Assembly: GCF_027942865.1 (NCBI RefSeq)
Contig: NC_134524.1
Span: 4,884,036-4,948,035, forward strand
Reading direction: 5' to 3'
DNA length: 64,000 nucleotides
From: Odontesthes bonariensis
Lineage: Eukaryota > Chordata > Actinopteri > Atheriniformes > Atherinopsidae
This document shows positions 36,406 to 48,859 of the stretch, piece after piece. The notes beneath the pieces are model-generated. The model saw only the letters and a program-made list of their open reading frames with translations, had not been told where the DNA came from and made no database searches. The translations under genes and the position numbers were made by a program. Within the stretch, counting starts at the first letter, position 1. The number at the start of each line of letters is the position of its first letter.

Positions 36406-37346
36406 ATTGAATATATTCTCATCACGTTTTAGGATATCCATAAAAAACACATTTTCAGTTGATGATAAAAAACATTCATTGATGACAAAGAGTGTGTGTA
36501 GGTGTCATTTTATGTGCCTGATAATGGCCAACACGTGCCACTCAATAACGTGGCCGACTGAGACATTTGTATTTTTCTATCAATTTACACACAACCCAAA
36601 TACGTTTTAGACATCTTTAAAAGTTATAAAAAAACGACTGTATCAGTTTGGCAGGTGGCCTTGGCTCGCACTCTCTTGGGTTTTATCTCCTGAATGTTTC
36701 TGTTAATCTGGCATGTTTGTGCATGTTCTGTGATGCTGAAGTGTGAAGGGAACGGCGTGACCACAAACTGTCACCTGTAACTGTAATTAAATATGCGAGT
36801 AGTTAGAATTGATATTTTATTGAATCCTTTTGCATGCCAAAGGTTATTGAAATTGACATAAACGACACCGTAGTTCCAATTGTGTGGAAACTAAATCCTC
36901 TGCAGTGGTGAATGAGGGATGGTCGCCTTCAAAAGGCCGACCTGCAGATGGTGCAGGAAGAGCTCTGCTGACTCAGACTTGGTCGAACGCAGAAACCTTT
37001 TACTGCCAACCAGGCATCAGAATCACAGATTGATGCATCACATATGGAGAGATCTTCAGAGCCCCAAATTCTGTGCAATCTCTGCCTCACTGTGGGTGCT
37101 GCTCCCGTTTAGGAGGGTACACTGGAAAGTCCGCTCCCTGATAGCCAATCCTCTACGGGCTCTTGAAGTCTTAGCCAATCAGAGCTTGGCACCTGCACAC
37201 TGTAATTTGCATAAAATTAACACAAAAAAAGACACAAATCGTAACAGCTGTCAAAACAAAGAGGATTTTATCTTAACATTACTCGTCTTAGTTACCAGAA
37301 TAAATGCAAATAAGTATCAACTTTTCTTTGTCTCCGTTCTGCTGAG

Positions 37347-37529
37347 TTTATGCCACAACATGGAAAATCGATCATTATCGTGTCCTTTGCTGCTTTGTTA
37401 GCTTTGGATGCTTTTGTCCTGTTGATTGCGTGTGTGATCTCATTCATATTTCTTTTATTGGACATCTGCAAAGTGAAGCAGGATGGCAAAAAGAAGCAGC
37501 ACAAAACTTCTGCTTTCATCCAGACTTAA
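37347..37529 (+). CDS. Possible terminal exon: transmembrane segment plus basic tail
   Basis: After a pyrimidine-rich tract ending CTGCTGAG, an open frame of 60 codons runs to TAA at 37527. It encodes about 30 hydrophobic residues (SIIIVSFAALLALDAF then VLLIACVISFIFLLL) followed by a Lys-rich tail (KVKQDGKKKQHK) with no tyrosine. This is the layout of the last exon of a type I membrane protein. No matching extracellular exon is visible upstream on the + strand, and an Asp sits in the membrane span. It could be a pseudogene exon of an immune receptor or chance. I do not recognise the family. Confidence 0.3.
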   Translation, partial: FMPQHGKSIIIVSFAALLALDAFVLLIACVISFIFLLLDICKVKQDGKKKQHKTSAFIQT

Positions 37530-38092
37530 AAAAAAATAAAAACAACAACTCAAAATGTGAGAAACATGCATTTTCTCACTCTTAAGGCCTTTTCAGCTCT
37601 GCTACAGATTACCACTCACAGTAACGCACCAACTGCTTTTGTTGAACAGATAAACTGGCAAACATACAAGTAATTTATGAGTTTTCCAAAGAAAGGGGTT
37701 GCCACACACACCCTGACACATCCTCAGCCCGGGGCTGTGGCTGTCGAAATCTGGAGCTCAAAAAACAGAGAGAAGCTGTGACTAATGCCTTTTAACCCTT
37801 TCATAATTCCTTCCCTCCTTTCACACGTTGTTGATCTGAACCAGGTCTTTGAGTGACTTTATGATCTAAACTGCATCTGAATTCCATGGAAAGGAGGCTT
37901 GGTTTGTGGAACCTGTCATAAAGATGTGATGAGTGATCGGCAGCCACACCCTGACTGTATTTCAAAAGGAAGGCATCACAGCCACTAATTAAAGGGAATA
38001 TGGGGTGAATGCAAAAAGAGGAAGGATATTTTAATGCTGTCAAATTACTCTTTTGTTACATATAACATCTATATTTATTTTCTAGGGCTGGG

Positions 38093-39417
38093 CAACGATT
38101 AAAATGTTTAATCTAATTAATCACATGATTTCCCTGATTAATCACGATTAATCGCATTTGTACGCAAAATCCAAAAATGAATTCAAAAGTAGCGTATAGC
38201 TTTTAGCATTTAGCTTTATTTTAAATGTGCTGCCATATGAATGAAAGTGCCATAACATTTGCTGTGCAAACACACTTATAACATCAGCATCTTTCTGTAG
38301 TTTTTATGTAGAAGCCTCGCTCCACTGTCTGTTTCCTTGAATGACTTGCTGCTATCAGTTGTGTGTTTTGCCTTTAAGTGATATTTTAGACTGGAACTAC
38401 TACGCTGAGAAGACAATTCAACTTGGCTGTTAATGCAGGAGTTTTAACATTTATTTTGAAATACGTGCTTTTATGTTGAAACCAGTAAAACAGGAAGTAG
38501 CGCCGGTTAGCTCCGTGAGCTTCACACAGAGACCGAGGAGCACCTGTAGGTGATGTTACCTGATAGTTTATCTTTATTTTATCACTCCATGCTTCGTGGT
38601 GTTTGCTGTAACTGTGTGAATGTGATGCAGAGGAGAAGTGGAAGTTAACGAATCCTAGTTCTGACCCTGAAGATTGCCTCTGGGGAATGACTCTGCCGCT
38701 GGCTAAGAAGCTAAAGGCTAAAGTGGCCAGTATTACTCTGATTATTTATTGGTACCAGCGACAATGCTAAGAATGCTATTTCTTTAATGCTTACAACAAC
38801 TAATGTCGTCTTTTACTTTGTTTACTGGAACATTTAGTTCTACGGTGTTGATGTGGCGTTAATAAACATCTGTAAGGAGAACCGGAGTCTCGCATCCAAT
38901 CAGTGAGCGGCATATTGGCAGAGTTTACAGATGACTTTGGTTCTGTCGACTCCGCCGTCTGGAAGAACTTTAAAATGAAAATGGCCGAGTAAAAGTTCCG
39001 TACCCTTCTCCATGTTTGGTGGATCCGCCGATTACTTTTGTTTTCCGGTTCCGCAGCAGACAGCAGCAGACTTTTACAAAATAAAAGCCTGTGAGCAACA
39101 GACTTTTACAAAATAAAAGCCTGTGAGCAACAGACTTTTACAAAATAAAAGCCTGTGAGCGACAGACTTTTACAAAATAAAAGCCTGTGAGCAACAGACT
39201 TTTACAAAATAAAAGCCTGTGAGCAACAGACATTTACAATAATAAAAGCTTGTGAGCAACAGACTTTAACAAAATAAAAGCCTGTGAGCAACAGACTTTT
39301 ACAAAATAAAAGCCTGTGAGCAGCAGACTTTTACAAAATAAAATAAATAATAAAACCTGCCAAGTTAAATAATAAACAAGTTAATGCGAAAATAACGAGT
39401 TAACGCGCCCAGACCTA
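38093..39417. mobile_element. Non-autonomous hAT-like element, 1.3 kb
   Basis: The left end TAGGGCTGGGC and right end GCGCCCAGACCTA form imperfect terminal inverted repeats. Flanking 8-mers TTATTTTC (38085-38092) and ATATTTTC (39418-39425) agree at 7 of 8 positions, the expected hAT target-duplication length. Both termini carry AATCACGATTAATCG / GTTAACGCG-type subterminal repeats. There is no transposase frame. The interior includes a 32-bp minisatellite. Confidence 0.75.
39061..39345 (+). repeat. 32-bp minisatellite inside hAT-like element
   Basis: About nine units with consensus ACTTTTACAAAATAAAAGCC then TGTGAGCAACAG are arranged head to tail. Small variants are GCGACAG, CATTTACAATAATAAAAGC and CTTTAAC. 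Each unit contains the near-palindrome CTTTTA..TAAAAG. Confidence 0.9.
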
Positions 39418-39425
39418 ATATTTTC

Positions 39426-41700
39426 AGTCAAATAAAAACTATACATCAGTATAGTCTATAAGACTTTGTTGTTTACTCTCAAATTCAACATTTCCTATCT
39501 GTACTTTTTAGGTCCTTTGGCTAAGGGCCTTCGTGCTGATGGAGTACAGTTAGAGTGTAATGAAGCTGCATGGAGAATGTTAGATCGATATGTTCTGTTA
39601 CTATCAAAGTATTCCATTATAATGATCATAGAAAATTCAGATCGCCAAAGTCAGTGAGATTTGTAAAACTATGTTGGGAACAGAAACGCCAGCTCATTTC
39701 ATCATCACAGATATGACATCACGTCGAGGAAAATTAGGTTGAATGACACGACCACATTCTTGTTGTAGTTTTGTTGGTAATATGATAAATCTGGATGGGA
39801 GATAAAAGGTAGAACAAAAAGAAACACTCCAAACAGCCGGACTTTCCTGTAATATTTTAAAGTTCTCCAGCTTCCTGAAGCTCTTTCAGAGTTTTTCTGC
39901 TTCTTCCCTCATCTTCAGTCCAGTCCTTGTACCTGAGCATCTTCAGAGGAATGTGTTTTTTCTTTGTTAAGCCACTTAACTCTGACCTATGAACCATTCA
40001 GGCAGGAAAAAGGCTCCTAACTGAAGGGATGAACCAGTGCTGTGTCCACACAGAACAGACAACTTAGTCTAGTGACCCAAAGTCACCAAAAAAACAAAAA
40101 ACACCAAAAAAAATCCAGAAAAAACACAAAATAAAACAGAAAAAACGAAAAAAAAAAACAAAAACAAACAGAAAAAAACACAAAATAAAACAAAAAAACA
40201 CAAACAGAAAAAAACTAAATTAAACACAAAATTAAACAAACCCCCCCCCCAAAAAAAAGTGTTGTGTCCACACAGAACAGACGACTTAGCAAAGAAGCCA
40301 TTTTAAACTGGATCTTTAGGCACTTTGTTCCCACCAGCCTGTCACAGAGACATAGTGATAAAAATAAGCTTGAGCTCTCACCCGAAACCTTTAGACTTTC
40401 TCTAAACTTCGCATGGTTATTTTAACTGTTGCTGGCAGTTGTAAATAAGCCACCCTCAGATGAGAAGATAACCACGGTGGGTGTGTTTTATTAAAAGCTG
40501 CAGCATCAAGACACGTTCACACGCCTCAGAACAAACAGCAGACGGAACAATTCGGTTTAACACTTTTAAAAATAGACGCTTTTGACATCCAGAGCGCTTC
40601 ACATGCAGTCAAAGCTGTCACTGTGGTTACTGAGTACGCTCTGGTTACTGACCTGTCTACCTTTCTGCAAGCGAAACAACACTCATCGTCTTCATTTGTC
40701 CCCCCATGCATCGTTATTCTTGGTTCACACGAACATCGGCCTGTTTGCACAAAGGGCCTCCAGCTCAGCCCTGAAGCTGTACAGGTTGTGTAATCTTATT
40801 CTTTTAATAATTTCGTGTATGAACAGGATATTTAAAGCTCCTCCTTCAGTCAGCGCTGTCTCAGCAACCTGTAAGACACACAAGATAAACAGAATAGATA
40901 TGAATCTGTAAAGATTGACTTCTCAAAGCATGCACTGATCTATAAACAAACCGACCAAAAAAAAGAAAGTGTTTCATGTAAAACTCTCCATTCGTCTCCA
41001 TCAGCGTCCATGTGCTCATCGCAGCAGCTTAGAGCACGAAAACGTGGGCCTGAAGGTGTTTCCCACAAGTTAAAGGAAACCTACCCCTGTGCACAGCAGC
41101 CTGTAAACACAACCATAGCAATACCCACTGCTCACTCTATGTACCCCAAGACACACCATGTAGATATATGGCCATGATAACTTATTCATGTTTAAATACC
41201 CGCCCCAAAGAGTAAAACCTGCAGGCTTTCAGATGTCCTGGGTTGATTTTTAACCTCAGAAATCCACAATATTACCTAAAAATCAGCAGAAATCCAGCAT
41301 TGCCCTCAGTCTTACCTACTGGATTGTTGAATAGAAGGGATTCTCGGTTAAATGTGAGAGGGCGGCTGCTGACGGGGCCTGGACGTTGGATATCCCAGGT
41401 TCTGCTTTATAAAACAGACAAAACTACATTAGGTCATTTCCGAAATCTTCACCCATCAAAACACGTGTTCAAATCATTACAAGCGCATGGGTTCTATTTC
41501 ATTTTCACCACTCACGATAAAAAAGAACAAGCCCTTCTACCTGTTTGTTCATACTCTTAATTACAATAGTTAAAACCGGTGGTTTAGAAGCTATCAGCCG
41601 CATTCGGAGAGAGCCGTTCTATGAACGGTCCACCTCGAATTTTGTTCTAATAACTGCCCTTCCCCAGGGGAACTGTTTCAGTCTGGATTCCCTCATTCCT
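39426..41700. other. No supported gene; A-rich tract
   Basis: Positions 40083-40260 are A-rich low-complexity sequence (CAAAAAAAC-type). A minus-strand AATAAA lies at about 40487-40492 and could serve the leftward receptor gene A, but nothing ties them together. Short open frames on both strands carry no recognisable domain. Confidence 0.4.
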
Positions 41701-41728
41701 TTTCCTGTATGTGCGAATGCGGGAGAAA

Positions 41729-42630
41729 ACGGCCCCGTTCCTGAAAAGGTTACCGGAACTGCAAAAGGTTCCTACAGTGGGAATTGTTAGCCGCATTCCC
41801 ACAGTAGGAACCTTCTGCAGTTCCGATAACCTTTTCAGGAACGGGGCCGTTTTTTCCCTCTTTCGGACATACAGGAACTAGGGACCACGGCCCTCAGTTC
41901 CTGGAACCATTTCAGCTCCTTCTCCTCAGCTGGGTCTGTTCTGGTTTCCATAGGAACACATCTGACGGAGGTGTTTGCTGGTTGGTAGCTCCGCCCCTTG
42001 TCATGTTGTCAGGTGGACACAACCTTGGCGTGTTTCATAAGTTAAAACTCCACGTGGTCTCCTTTGTCTGCAGCGCTCTGCTCTCCTTCCTTCATGAAAC
42101 CAAGAAGTATGGCCTGCACAATAACTCAACGTGACAAGTTTGACCCTGGATAAGGGAGGCCACCGTGTTCATGGTCTGCATGATGGTGATATTAATCATG
42201 GACGATCACATCGGGCGTCTAACATGGAGGCTGGAAGAGCTCACAGAGAGAGTCAGGAGACGAAGGATGGAGCGCAGGCCATACTTCTTGGTTTCATGAA
42301 GGAAGGAGAGCAGAGCGCCGCAGACAAAGGAGACCACTTGGAGGTTTAACTTATTAAACACGCCAAGGTTGTGTCCGTGTCGTATGAGGAAACATTTCAG
42401 TCTGACAACATGACAAGGGGCGGAGCTACTAACCACCAATGGGCGGAGCTACCGACCACCAAACACCTCCGTCAGATGTGTTCCTATGGAAACCAGAACA
42501 GCCCCAGCTGAGAAAAAGGAGCTGAAATGGTTCCAGGAACTGAGGGCCATGGTCCCGAGTGAAAAAACAGCCCCGTTCCTGAAAAGGTTATAGGAACTGC
42601 AGAAGGTTCCTACAGTGGGATTTGTTGTCC
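41729..42630. mobile_element. Long inverted-repeat (foldback) element
   Basis: Two arms of about 330-350 bp (about 41785-42115 and 42279-42630) are reverse complements of each other, for example CTTCATGAAACCAAGAAGTA against TACTTCTTGGTTTCATGAAG. They flank a 160-bp centre. A shorter piece at 41729-41790 is a second inverted copy of the arm end (AACGGCCCCGTTCCTGAAAA). The centre's GCCTGCACAATAACTCAACG motif recurs at 42678. There is no transposase. It may be a palindromic DNA transposon derivative. Confidence 0.8.
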
Positions 42631-42903
42631 CTAAAAGGAGGGAACTACAAGTTATACGAGTAAGGGGGGGGGGGCGGCCTGCACAATAATTCAACGTGAC
42701 AAGTTTGAGCCTGGATAACTTTATTCTTCCTGGATATGTTCGTTCAAAAACACCTTACCAAAGCATTATTTATCACTTTAAACTCTTTTTGTTATTTCCT
42801 GTTTGGGTTTAGAGAATGACAACGGTAAGGGTTGGCATACAATGTTCTACAGTGTGTTGGGGCGACCTTTGCCCTTTCTGGTTCTATTGGGTCTATTGGG
42901 CAA

Positions 42904-43083
42904 GGGGTGGTCCGTGGCGTAGTGGGTACAGCAGGTGCCCCATGTACAAGAGGCTATAGTCCTCCCTTCGAGTCCCGCATGGTTTGCTGCATGTCGTTCC
43001 CCCTCTCTCTGCCCTCTGCTTCCTGTTTCTCTTCAACTGTCCTATCCATTAATGGCATAAAAGCCCCCCCCCCAAAAAAAACT
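42904..43083 (+). repeat. tRNA-derived SINE
   Basis: The 5' part resembles a tRNA gene: A-box-like TGGCGTAGTGG and B-box-like CCTTCGAGTCC. It is followed by the tRNA-unrelated body GCTGCATGTCGTTCCCCCTC found in many teleost SINEs. The tail is CCCCCCCCCCAAAAAAA. The position and order of the Pol III boxes fit a + strand SINE. Confidence 0.8.
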
Positions 43084-43669
43084 ATTGGGTAAAAGTTAAA
43101 AATATCACTGTTTGTTGTGCTTCTCCATCCCATCGTCAGAATTACACACTGACCCTATGACCACCACACCTCCCTCAGCAAACCACCCATTCGGTCATGT
43201 TTGTGAGGACAGTCGCCACTCAAAAGTCTCACCTTGCTGTAGAGTGTCACCAGGGCTCAAACTGCAGTAAATGGCTCCAGTCCGTTGGTCGCCATCTGAC
43301 AGAGAATTTGAGTACAGTTCCAGATGAACAGACCAGCATCAGGGGATCAGAAGGCCCCCGAATGGAAAACAAAAAGAGTGAAATCTCAATGGTTGCAGGA
43401 CAGGTACGGTCAAAGCTCCCAAAACAGAAGCTGAAAAACTGACCAAGCTAACAGAACAGTGCAATAAACAGGCTGTTCTTATACACAGGAAGATAATATA
43501 TATAACTGAGTGGGAATCAGTAACCAGTAACCGTGCACGTTACAGTATCTACGGCTGTTTGCATTTACAGTTTGGCAAGTATGAAAATGAGCATGACCCG
43601 AGAATGTGCGAGAGGAGGCGGACCGGCCATAATTATTAAGCTTTGCCTCGTCATAGAATATATATATAT

Positions 43670-43860
43670 ATAGTGGTTTTTGGAAGAATATTCAAAAGGA
43701 AATTAAACAGATTATGGGCATTAACCGCCATGTGGAACCAGCACTTTACATTTTGGGTATAATTCCTGACGGTATGACAGATAAGAGCTCTAAATATTTA
43801 CTGAGAATCCTGCTGCTGAGAGCAAAGAAGACTATAACAGAAAAAAAAAAAAATCACAGC
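43670..43860 (+). pseudogene. L1-like LINE ORF2 C-terminal fragment
   Basis: The + strand frame reads WKNIQKEIKQIMG ... ALYILGIIPD ... SSKYLLRILLLRAKKTI. This pattern (an amphipathic stretch, a LG-P-- turn, then a helix of small and basic residues) is seen at the C-terminus of L1-clade ORF2 proteins. It follows a (TA)n tract at 43660 and decays after about 60 codons. Confidence 0.5.
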
Positions 43861-44512
43861 AAGACTACAGCTGAAAACAGACATGTTTGATAAAAAAATG
43901 GTCATTATTAGTACAAACAATGCCGGGACTCTAGTTACCTCTATATTCTAGTTGCTCTTATTTATTTTTTTATTTAAATTTTTAAAAATTGTATTATTTA
44001 TTTATTTTTTCTTAATTACAGGAGTGTAGGTTCTTTCTTTTTCTTTTTGTATTGTTGTTGCTCTCACCTGTAAATGACTCGTACTCTGTCTGGTTGTTTT
44101 TCTCACCTGTAAAGTATATAAACTCATATTAACGCAGAATGCTCGTTAGGGCACATGGAGCGAAGAAGAGGATTAGATTAGCAGAAATATGACGTAAAGG
44201 TGCAAAACAGTGACTGAAATTTACAAAGATCTAGTCAGTGGAAGAAAAAAAAGAGAGAGAAAGGACTTTTAAAGAACTTTAAGCAAGTATAACTGTAGAT
44301 AATATACACCCCCTCTGTGTTAGTTGAGTTTGTGTTTGTATGTATGTATATGTCAAATAAAAAAAAAATCAGTTATAAAAAAAAAGAAGTGGTTTCCACT
44401 CCAGTGACTGTGCTGTGGCCATTAAAAAAAACTCTGGTAAGTGGCCAATTTCATCCATATTATACACAACTTCACATCAGAAACAAATAGATTAAAAAAA
44501 AGAGGAAAATAC

Positions 44513-47500
44513 CGTTCTTCCGGTTATTCATCATCACTGCAGAATACGTGGGTCTCCCCTCATCAGCTGCAGCGGCCTCTCCAGACACTGAAAAGCAAAT
44601 ATGACACAATTAGCACAACACAAGCATTTTTTATGTGTGCGTTTAGGTGCGTACACACATAAGCCAGGACACTGAAACCACTGACAGGAAACACCTGTTA
44701 CAACTCAGTGTAAGACCCCCACTCCAGCAACCACAGGGCCCCAAATACCTGCAGCTCTCAGAAACACAAGGAAGGACAGACCCAGTGTGGATGGCTTAGG
44801 TTTCTGAGAGGGAAACGTGTCCTTCTTGATTCTGTCAGAGCAGACAGAACTGGTTTCTGCTGACTAAAACACCAATACAGCTGTTTTTTACAGGCAGAAC
44901 CTTTAAATGTGGACCTGTACTCTATAGACAGGATAAAACACTGGAAAATATCTAAATCTTACCAAGTATATTTGTCTCATTGAGTATCTCATTACACTTG
45001 ATATAAGACACAACTGCCTAACAAGTACCATTTCAGCCAGATATAGGGACTTGTTTGAAGACAATACATCTGGAATATCTTGTTAAGTGAAAAAGTCTTG
45101 AAAACAAATTGTTTCGAGTCATATTTCACATGAAACAAGCCTTTTTATTCATTTGAAGAGTTTTTTAAGCTAATTTCAAGATCACTTTTATATCAAAAGT
45201 CCTAAATATCACATTTTATTTCAAGAAATCTTGACAAGCCGATTTTCACTAGTTCCATTGGCAGATTTATTTGCTTATTTCAAGCAAAAAAGTCTTGTAT
45301 TTGTTGGTTTTTTTATTTATTTTTGGAGGGGCATTTTTTCCAGTGAACCAGCTCATGTTGGTCTGAACAGAGCATCATGTGACCAACTATCAACTGTTGG
45401 GAACATCTGGACTCTCACTGAACATCTGTTACTTTTGTCCATTTGGTGCGCAACACAGTGTCTGCAGCCGATTCAGCATGTGGATTTGGTACTGGGGGTT
45501 TGTCAGCGGCAAAAATCGTTTTGATTGGCCGTTCAAGCAAGCTGATGATTCTTATTATGTCCTAGTATGTAAAAAAAATGAAGAACTGAAAGGGTGTCTG
45601 CAGAGTAAAGATGTAACTATGTCATGTGGTTTGTGTTCTCACCTGTTTGGTCGTCCTCTGAGAGGGAATGAGCATCGGTACCCGGGTAGGTTGATACTGC
45701 AGTACAGGAAAAGGAAAAACATCTGCATCAAAACATACGGGATGCAACGTGATGATGGTGATGGGGAAGGCCATGAAGGCATTGTCCACTTTTTTTACTT
45801 TACCTCTGCTCCAGTAATATTTGCCAAAGTGATGAAGTCCCACCATCACCAACAGAAGCATCAATAAACCGGCCACAACGATCCACGGTGTGCTTTCCCA
45901 GGAGGGAGGACTGACTATAAAAAGGATGATAATTTACAATATTTTCTGTTTATCTGAGTTTTTTTTACAATTAAAAGACTTAAAGTGTTTAAAGTAAGTT
46001 TAGAAAGTGCAAATGTTGCCTTAAAAGACTGAAATAGGAAGATAATGATTAAAACTTCCGTGATTAACTTGTGTTTTAGCAGCTTCATTCTGACATTTTT
46101 TTGTTACTTTCTGCGTATCACCTAAATGTGTAAAACCACCGACAGCCAGCCAGCTCTCTGCTGATTCTCCGACTCCTGGGATGTTACATTTGTAGAGTCC
46201 TTCATCAGACTTGGAAACTCTGCCGATGGCCACGTTTCCTGCGGAGCTGCTGCTGATGTGGACTCCATCTTTATAGAAGTCAGTTGTGAAATTGAAGGAC
46301 TTCATCTTGTTTCTGCAGCTCAGAGTCACAGCTTCTCCCTCCATCACAGGATGAGCAGGACTCTCCAGGATCACAGAGCCATCTGAACAAAAAGGGTTTG
46401 ACTTTCATCTCATGTTAAAATCTTGATGAATTCATCACAAACATTGATGTGTCAGGGCAAACACTGGAAAAAATGCCCCTCCAAAAATAAGTAAGAAAAA
46501 CAACAAATACAAGACGTTTTTGCTTGAAATAAGCAAAAAAATCTGCCAATGGAACCAGTGAAAATCGGCTTGTCAAGATTTCCTGAAATAAGATGTGATA
46601 TCTAGGACTTTTTTTTAGATAAAAGTGATCTTGAAATTAGCTTAAAAACCTCTTCAAATGTAAAAAAAAGCTTGTTTCATATGAAATCCGACTCAAAACA
46701 ATTTGTTTTGAAGACTTTTTTGCTTAAAGGGATAGGCCACCCCCAGGCCAAATTAAGTGTATCCCCGCATTCCCGAGACATAAATAAGTGTGTGGGAGCG
46801 TTTTCCTGGCGACCCAGGCATTGTCCGAATCTCACAGCACTGACCACTGCTTGGTTTCGCGTAATACCTCCATGCTTGCGTCGCCGATCGAAATATTACT
46901 CCGCTCAACCTCTGTTTCGAACTCAGATGGGACAGCTGTACGTTTCAGTCTTGGCACCATCCTTTGCGAAGCGTGGGTAATTTTTTTGGTCATAGTCTTC
47001 TGGCTTGAAATGCTCCTCGCAAACACGGTATTGGTTTATATTTTTTCCCTGGCTGCTTCACGCTGGTTTGTTTGAGGAAGTCGGGGGTGGGGATTCCCAA
47101 TGAGGTAGCGGGGAGTGTGCGTCGGCTGTGTTGTCCGCACCGGAAACTAGTTCCCAAACCGACATGAGCAAACCAAGCCTTCCGTGTTGATTTACACAGT
47201 CATTTGCACTCGATGTGAAAGTACACCACTCACACAGTAATTAGAAGGTAAATCAAGTCAATTAATTCACGTTGGGCGAAATATTTCGATTGGCGACGCT
47301 AGCATGGAGGGATTACGCGTAACCAAGCAGTGGTCAGTGCTGTGAGATTCGGACAATGTCAGGGTCGCCAGGAAAACGCTCCCACACACTTATTTATGTC
47401 TGGAATGCGGGGATACACTTAATTTGGCCTGGGGGTGGCGTATCCCTTTAACAGGATATTCAAAATGTATTGTATTAAAACAAGTCCCTATATCTGGCTG

Positions 47501-48348
47501 AAATAGTACTTAGGCAGTTGTGTCTTGTATTAAGCGTAATGAGATATTTTAACTAGAAATGAGATAAATATACTTGGTAAGACTTTGATTTTTTCCAGTG
47601 AACGTACCAGTGACATTGATACTGATGATGTTGCTCACGTCCCATCTTCCAGCCACACACACATAAACTCCACTGTCCTCCGGATAAAGATTTTTGATGC
47701 TGCAGGTTGATCTTGTTGGGGTTTTACAAGATTGTAATTTCCCCTCAAGCTTTTTTATGACTCCGTCATTAAACTCTGACTCACAACGAAAAGTTACCTG
47801 TTCATAGCTAAAGAACTGCAGTTTGTCTGGAGTGATATGAAGAGAAGCTGAATCTGAGACAAACAAGAGAATTACAGAAAAACATTAAAAGCGCATTCTA
47901 TTCCTTTCAATATTTTCTTACAACTTTGTCAGCGTTTCTAAACACAGCAGTGAATAGATAAGGTTCGTGCTAGCTGGTACTGACCGACTCTCTGAGCATG
48001 TTCACACTGCAGGATCATCACAGCCATCACTGAATAGACAAAAGAAATGACATTAAACATGACAGACACATGTTTATTACAATATAAGGTTTGTCAACTT
48101 CAACAGGAACTCCTGAAGGTGTATTTGTTAGAAAAAAGTGTCGCATTTCAGCTTTAAGTCTAATATGTAAGATCAAAGACATGAACAAAAGGTTCGTCTA
48201 CAGGAAACTTTTGAAACGCCACAGACGTTTAAACAGCCTTCATAACTTTAAACAACCTCTTTATCTCTTATTTTTTATCTGGATGAGCAGGAAATGGAGA
48301 TAAATGTGCGTACTCACACAGTCTGAAGCAGAGAGCTGTGACCTCCAT
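44513..48348 (-). CDS. Fc-receptor-like immune receptor A (two Ig domains, long tyrosine-bearing tail)
   Basis: The product would be a type I cell-surface receptor. Exons by GT..AG: signal 48318-48348 (MEVTALCFRL) and 47985-48029 (MAVMILQCEHAQRV), D1 47608-47853, D2 46140-46382, transmembrane 45804-45914, cytoplasmic 45643-45696 and 44513-44587. All junctions keep phase 1. D1 has core cysteines in TFRCESEF and GVYVCVAG plus an extra pair; D2 has TLSCRNK and GLYKCNIPG. The membrane span is IVVAGLLMLLLVMVGL. The tail has Tyr in STYPGTDAH and PTYSAVMM, neither a strict ITIM. A last exon is not certain; one candidate follows AATGGCCACAG near 44420. The two-domain teleost FcR/FCRL assignment is from domain pattern. 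Expression cannot be judged. Confidence 0.78.
44939..45345. mobile_element. MITE copy (TIR CACTGGAAAA), inverted orientation
   Basis: This 407-bp copy of the element at 32232-32647 lies in the opposite orientation, in the intron between the two cytoplasmic-tail exons of receptor A. Its ends are CACTGGAAAATAT and TTTTTTCCAGTG, flanked by AA on both sides. Confidence 0.85.
46462..47600. mobile_element. MITE with nested TTAA foldback element, intron D1-D2 of receptor A
   Basis: The CACTGGAAAAAAT ends (46462 and 47600) bound a MITE. It was itself interrupted at TTAA by a 710-bp palindromic element (46738-47447, ends AGGGATAGGCC / GGCGTATCCCT, TTAA on both sides). The outer MITE ends only seven bases from the D1 exon boundary at 47608. 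Confidence 0.88.
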
Positions 48349-48859
48349 GTCGTCTTGCTGCTGAATGAACGTGAGGCGGGCGTGGAAAGTCACTGAACAG
48401 GGTTTCTTCCTGTGTGGCTTATTTCTGTAACAGCTTTCATAGAACCACAGCCTGTAAAAGGGGTTTTATTGTCATCACTAAGTGGAGCAAAGAACAGAGG
48501 AGGACAAATCCTGCCTGTAGAAAATGTCAAATTAATGTTTACTGTTATTTTGTGTGTTTTGTTATGCTGCATTGCAACAGATCAACTTCTCAGTCAGCAC
48601 CATGGGGGCGCTAGAGGAAAACTAAGTATGTTTATCAGAGTTATTCATATTCATAATCGGGAAACCAAAGATATGCTGAACATTTTAAGCCAATTCTTTT
48701 CCAAGTCGAGTTATTTCAGTGAATGAAGGTAATCGACTTTGGGAGGGACATAAAAGGTCAGAGAATCCAACTCAGTAATGGAAATCATCTGGCCAAAATT
48801 GCCTTCACTGTAGAAGCTGGGTGGCCGTCAATGACACGAGGGGGAGGAGGGGGGTTGGC

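Noticed and set aside
36919..37401. 160-codon + strand frame
   Set aside because: It overlaps the better-supported membrane exon in a different frame, has no recognisable motif, and lacks splice context.
42904..42975. Functional tRNA gene
   Set aside because: The A and B boxes are degenerate, the cloverleaf cannot be completed, and a SINE body and tail follow.
42832..43092. 86-codon + strand frame
   Set aside because: It is explained by the tRNA-derived SINE at 42904-43083.
46788..47075. 95-codon frame repeated exactly at 52910-53197
   Set aside because: It lies within the nested palindromic TTAA element; the duplication explains its conservation.
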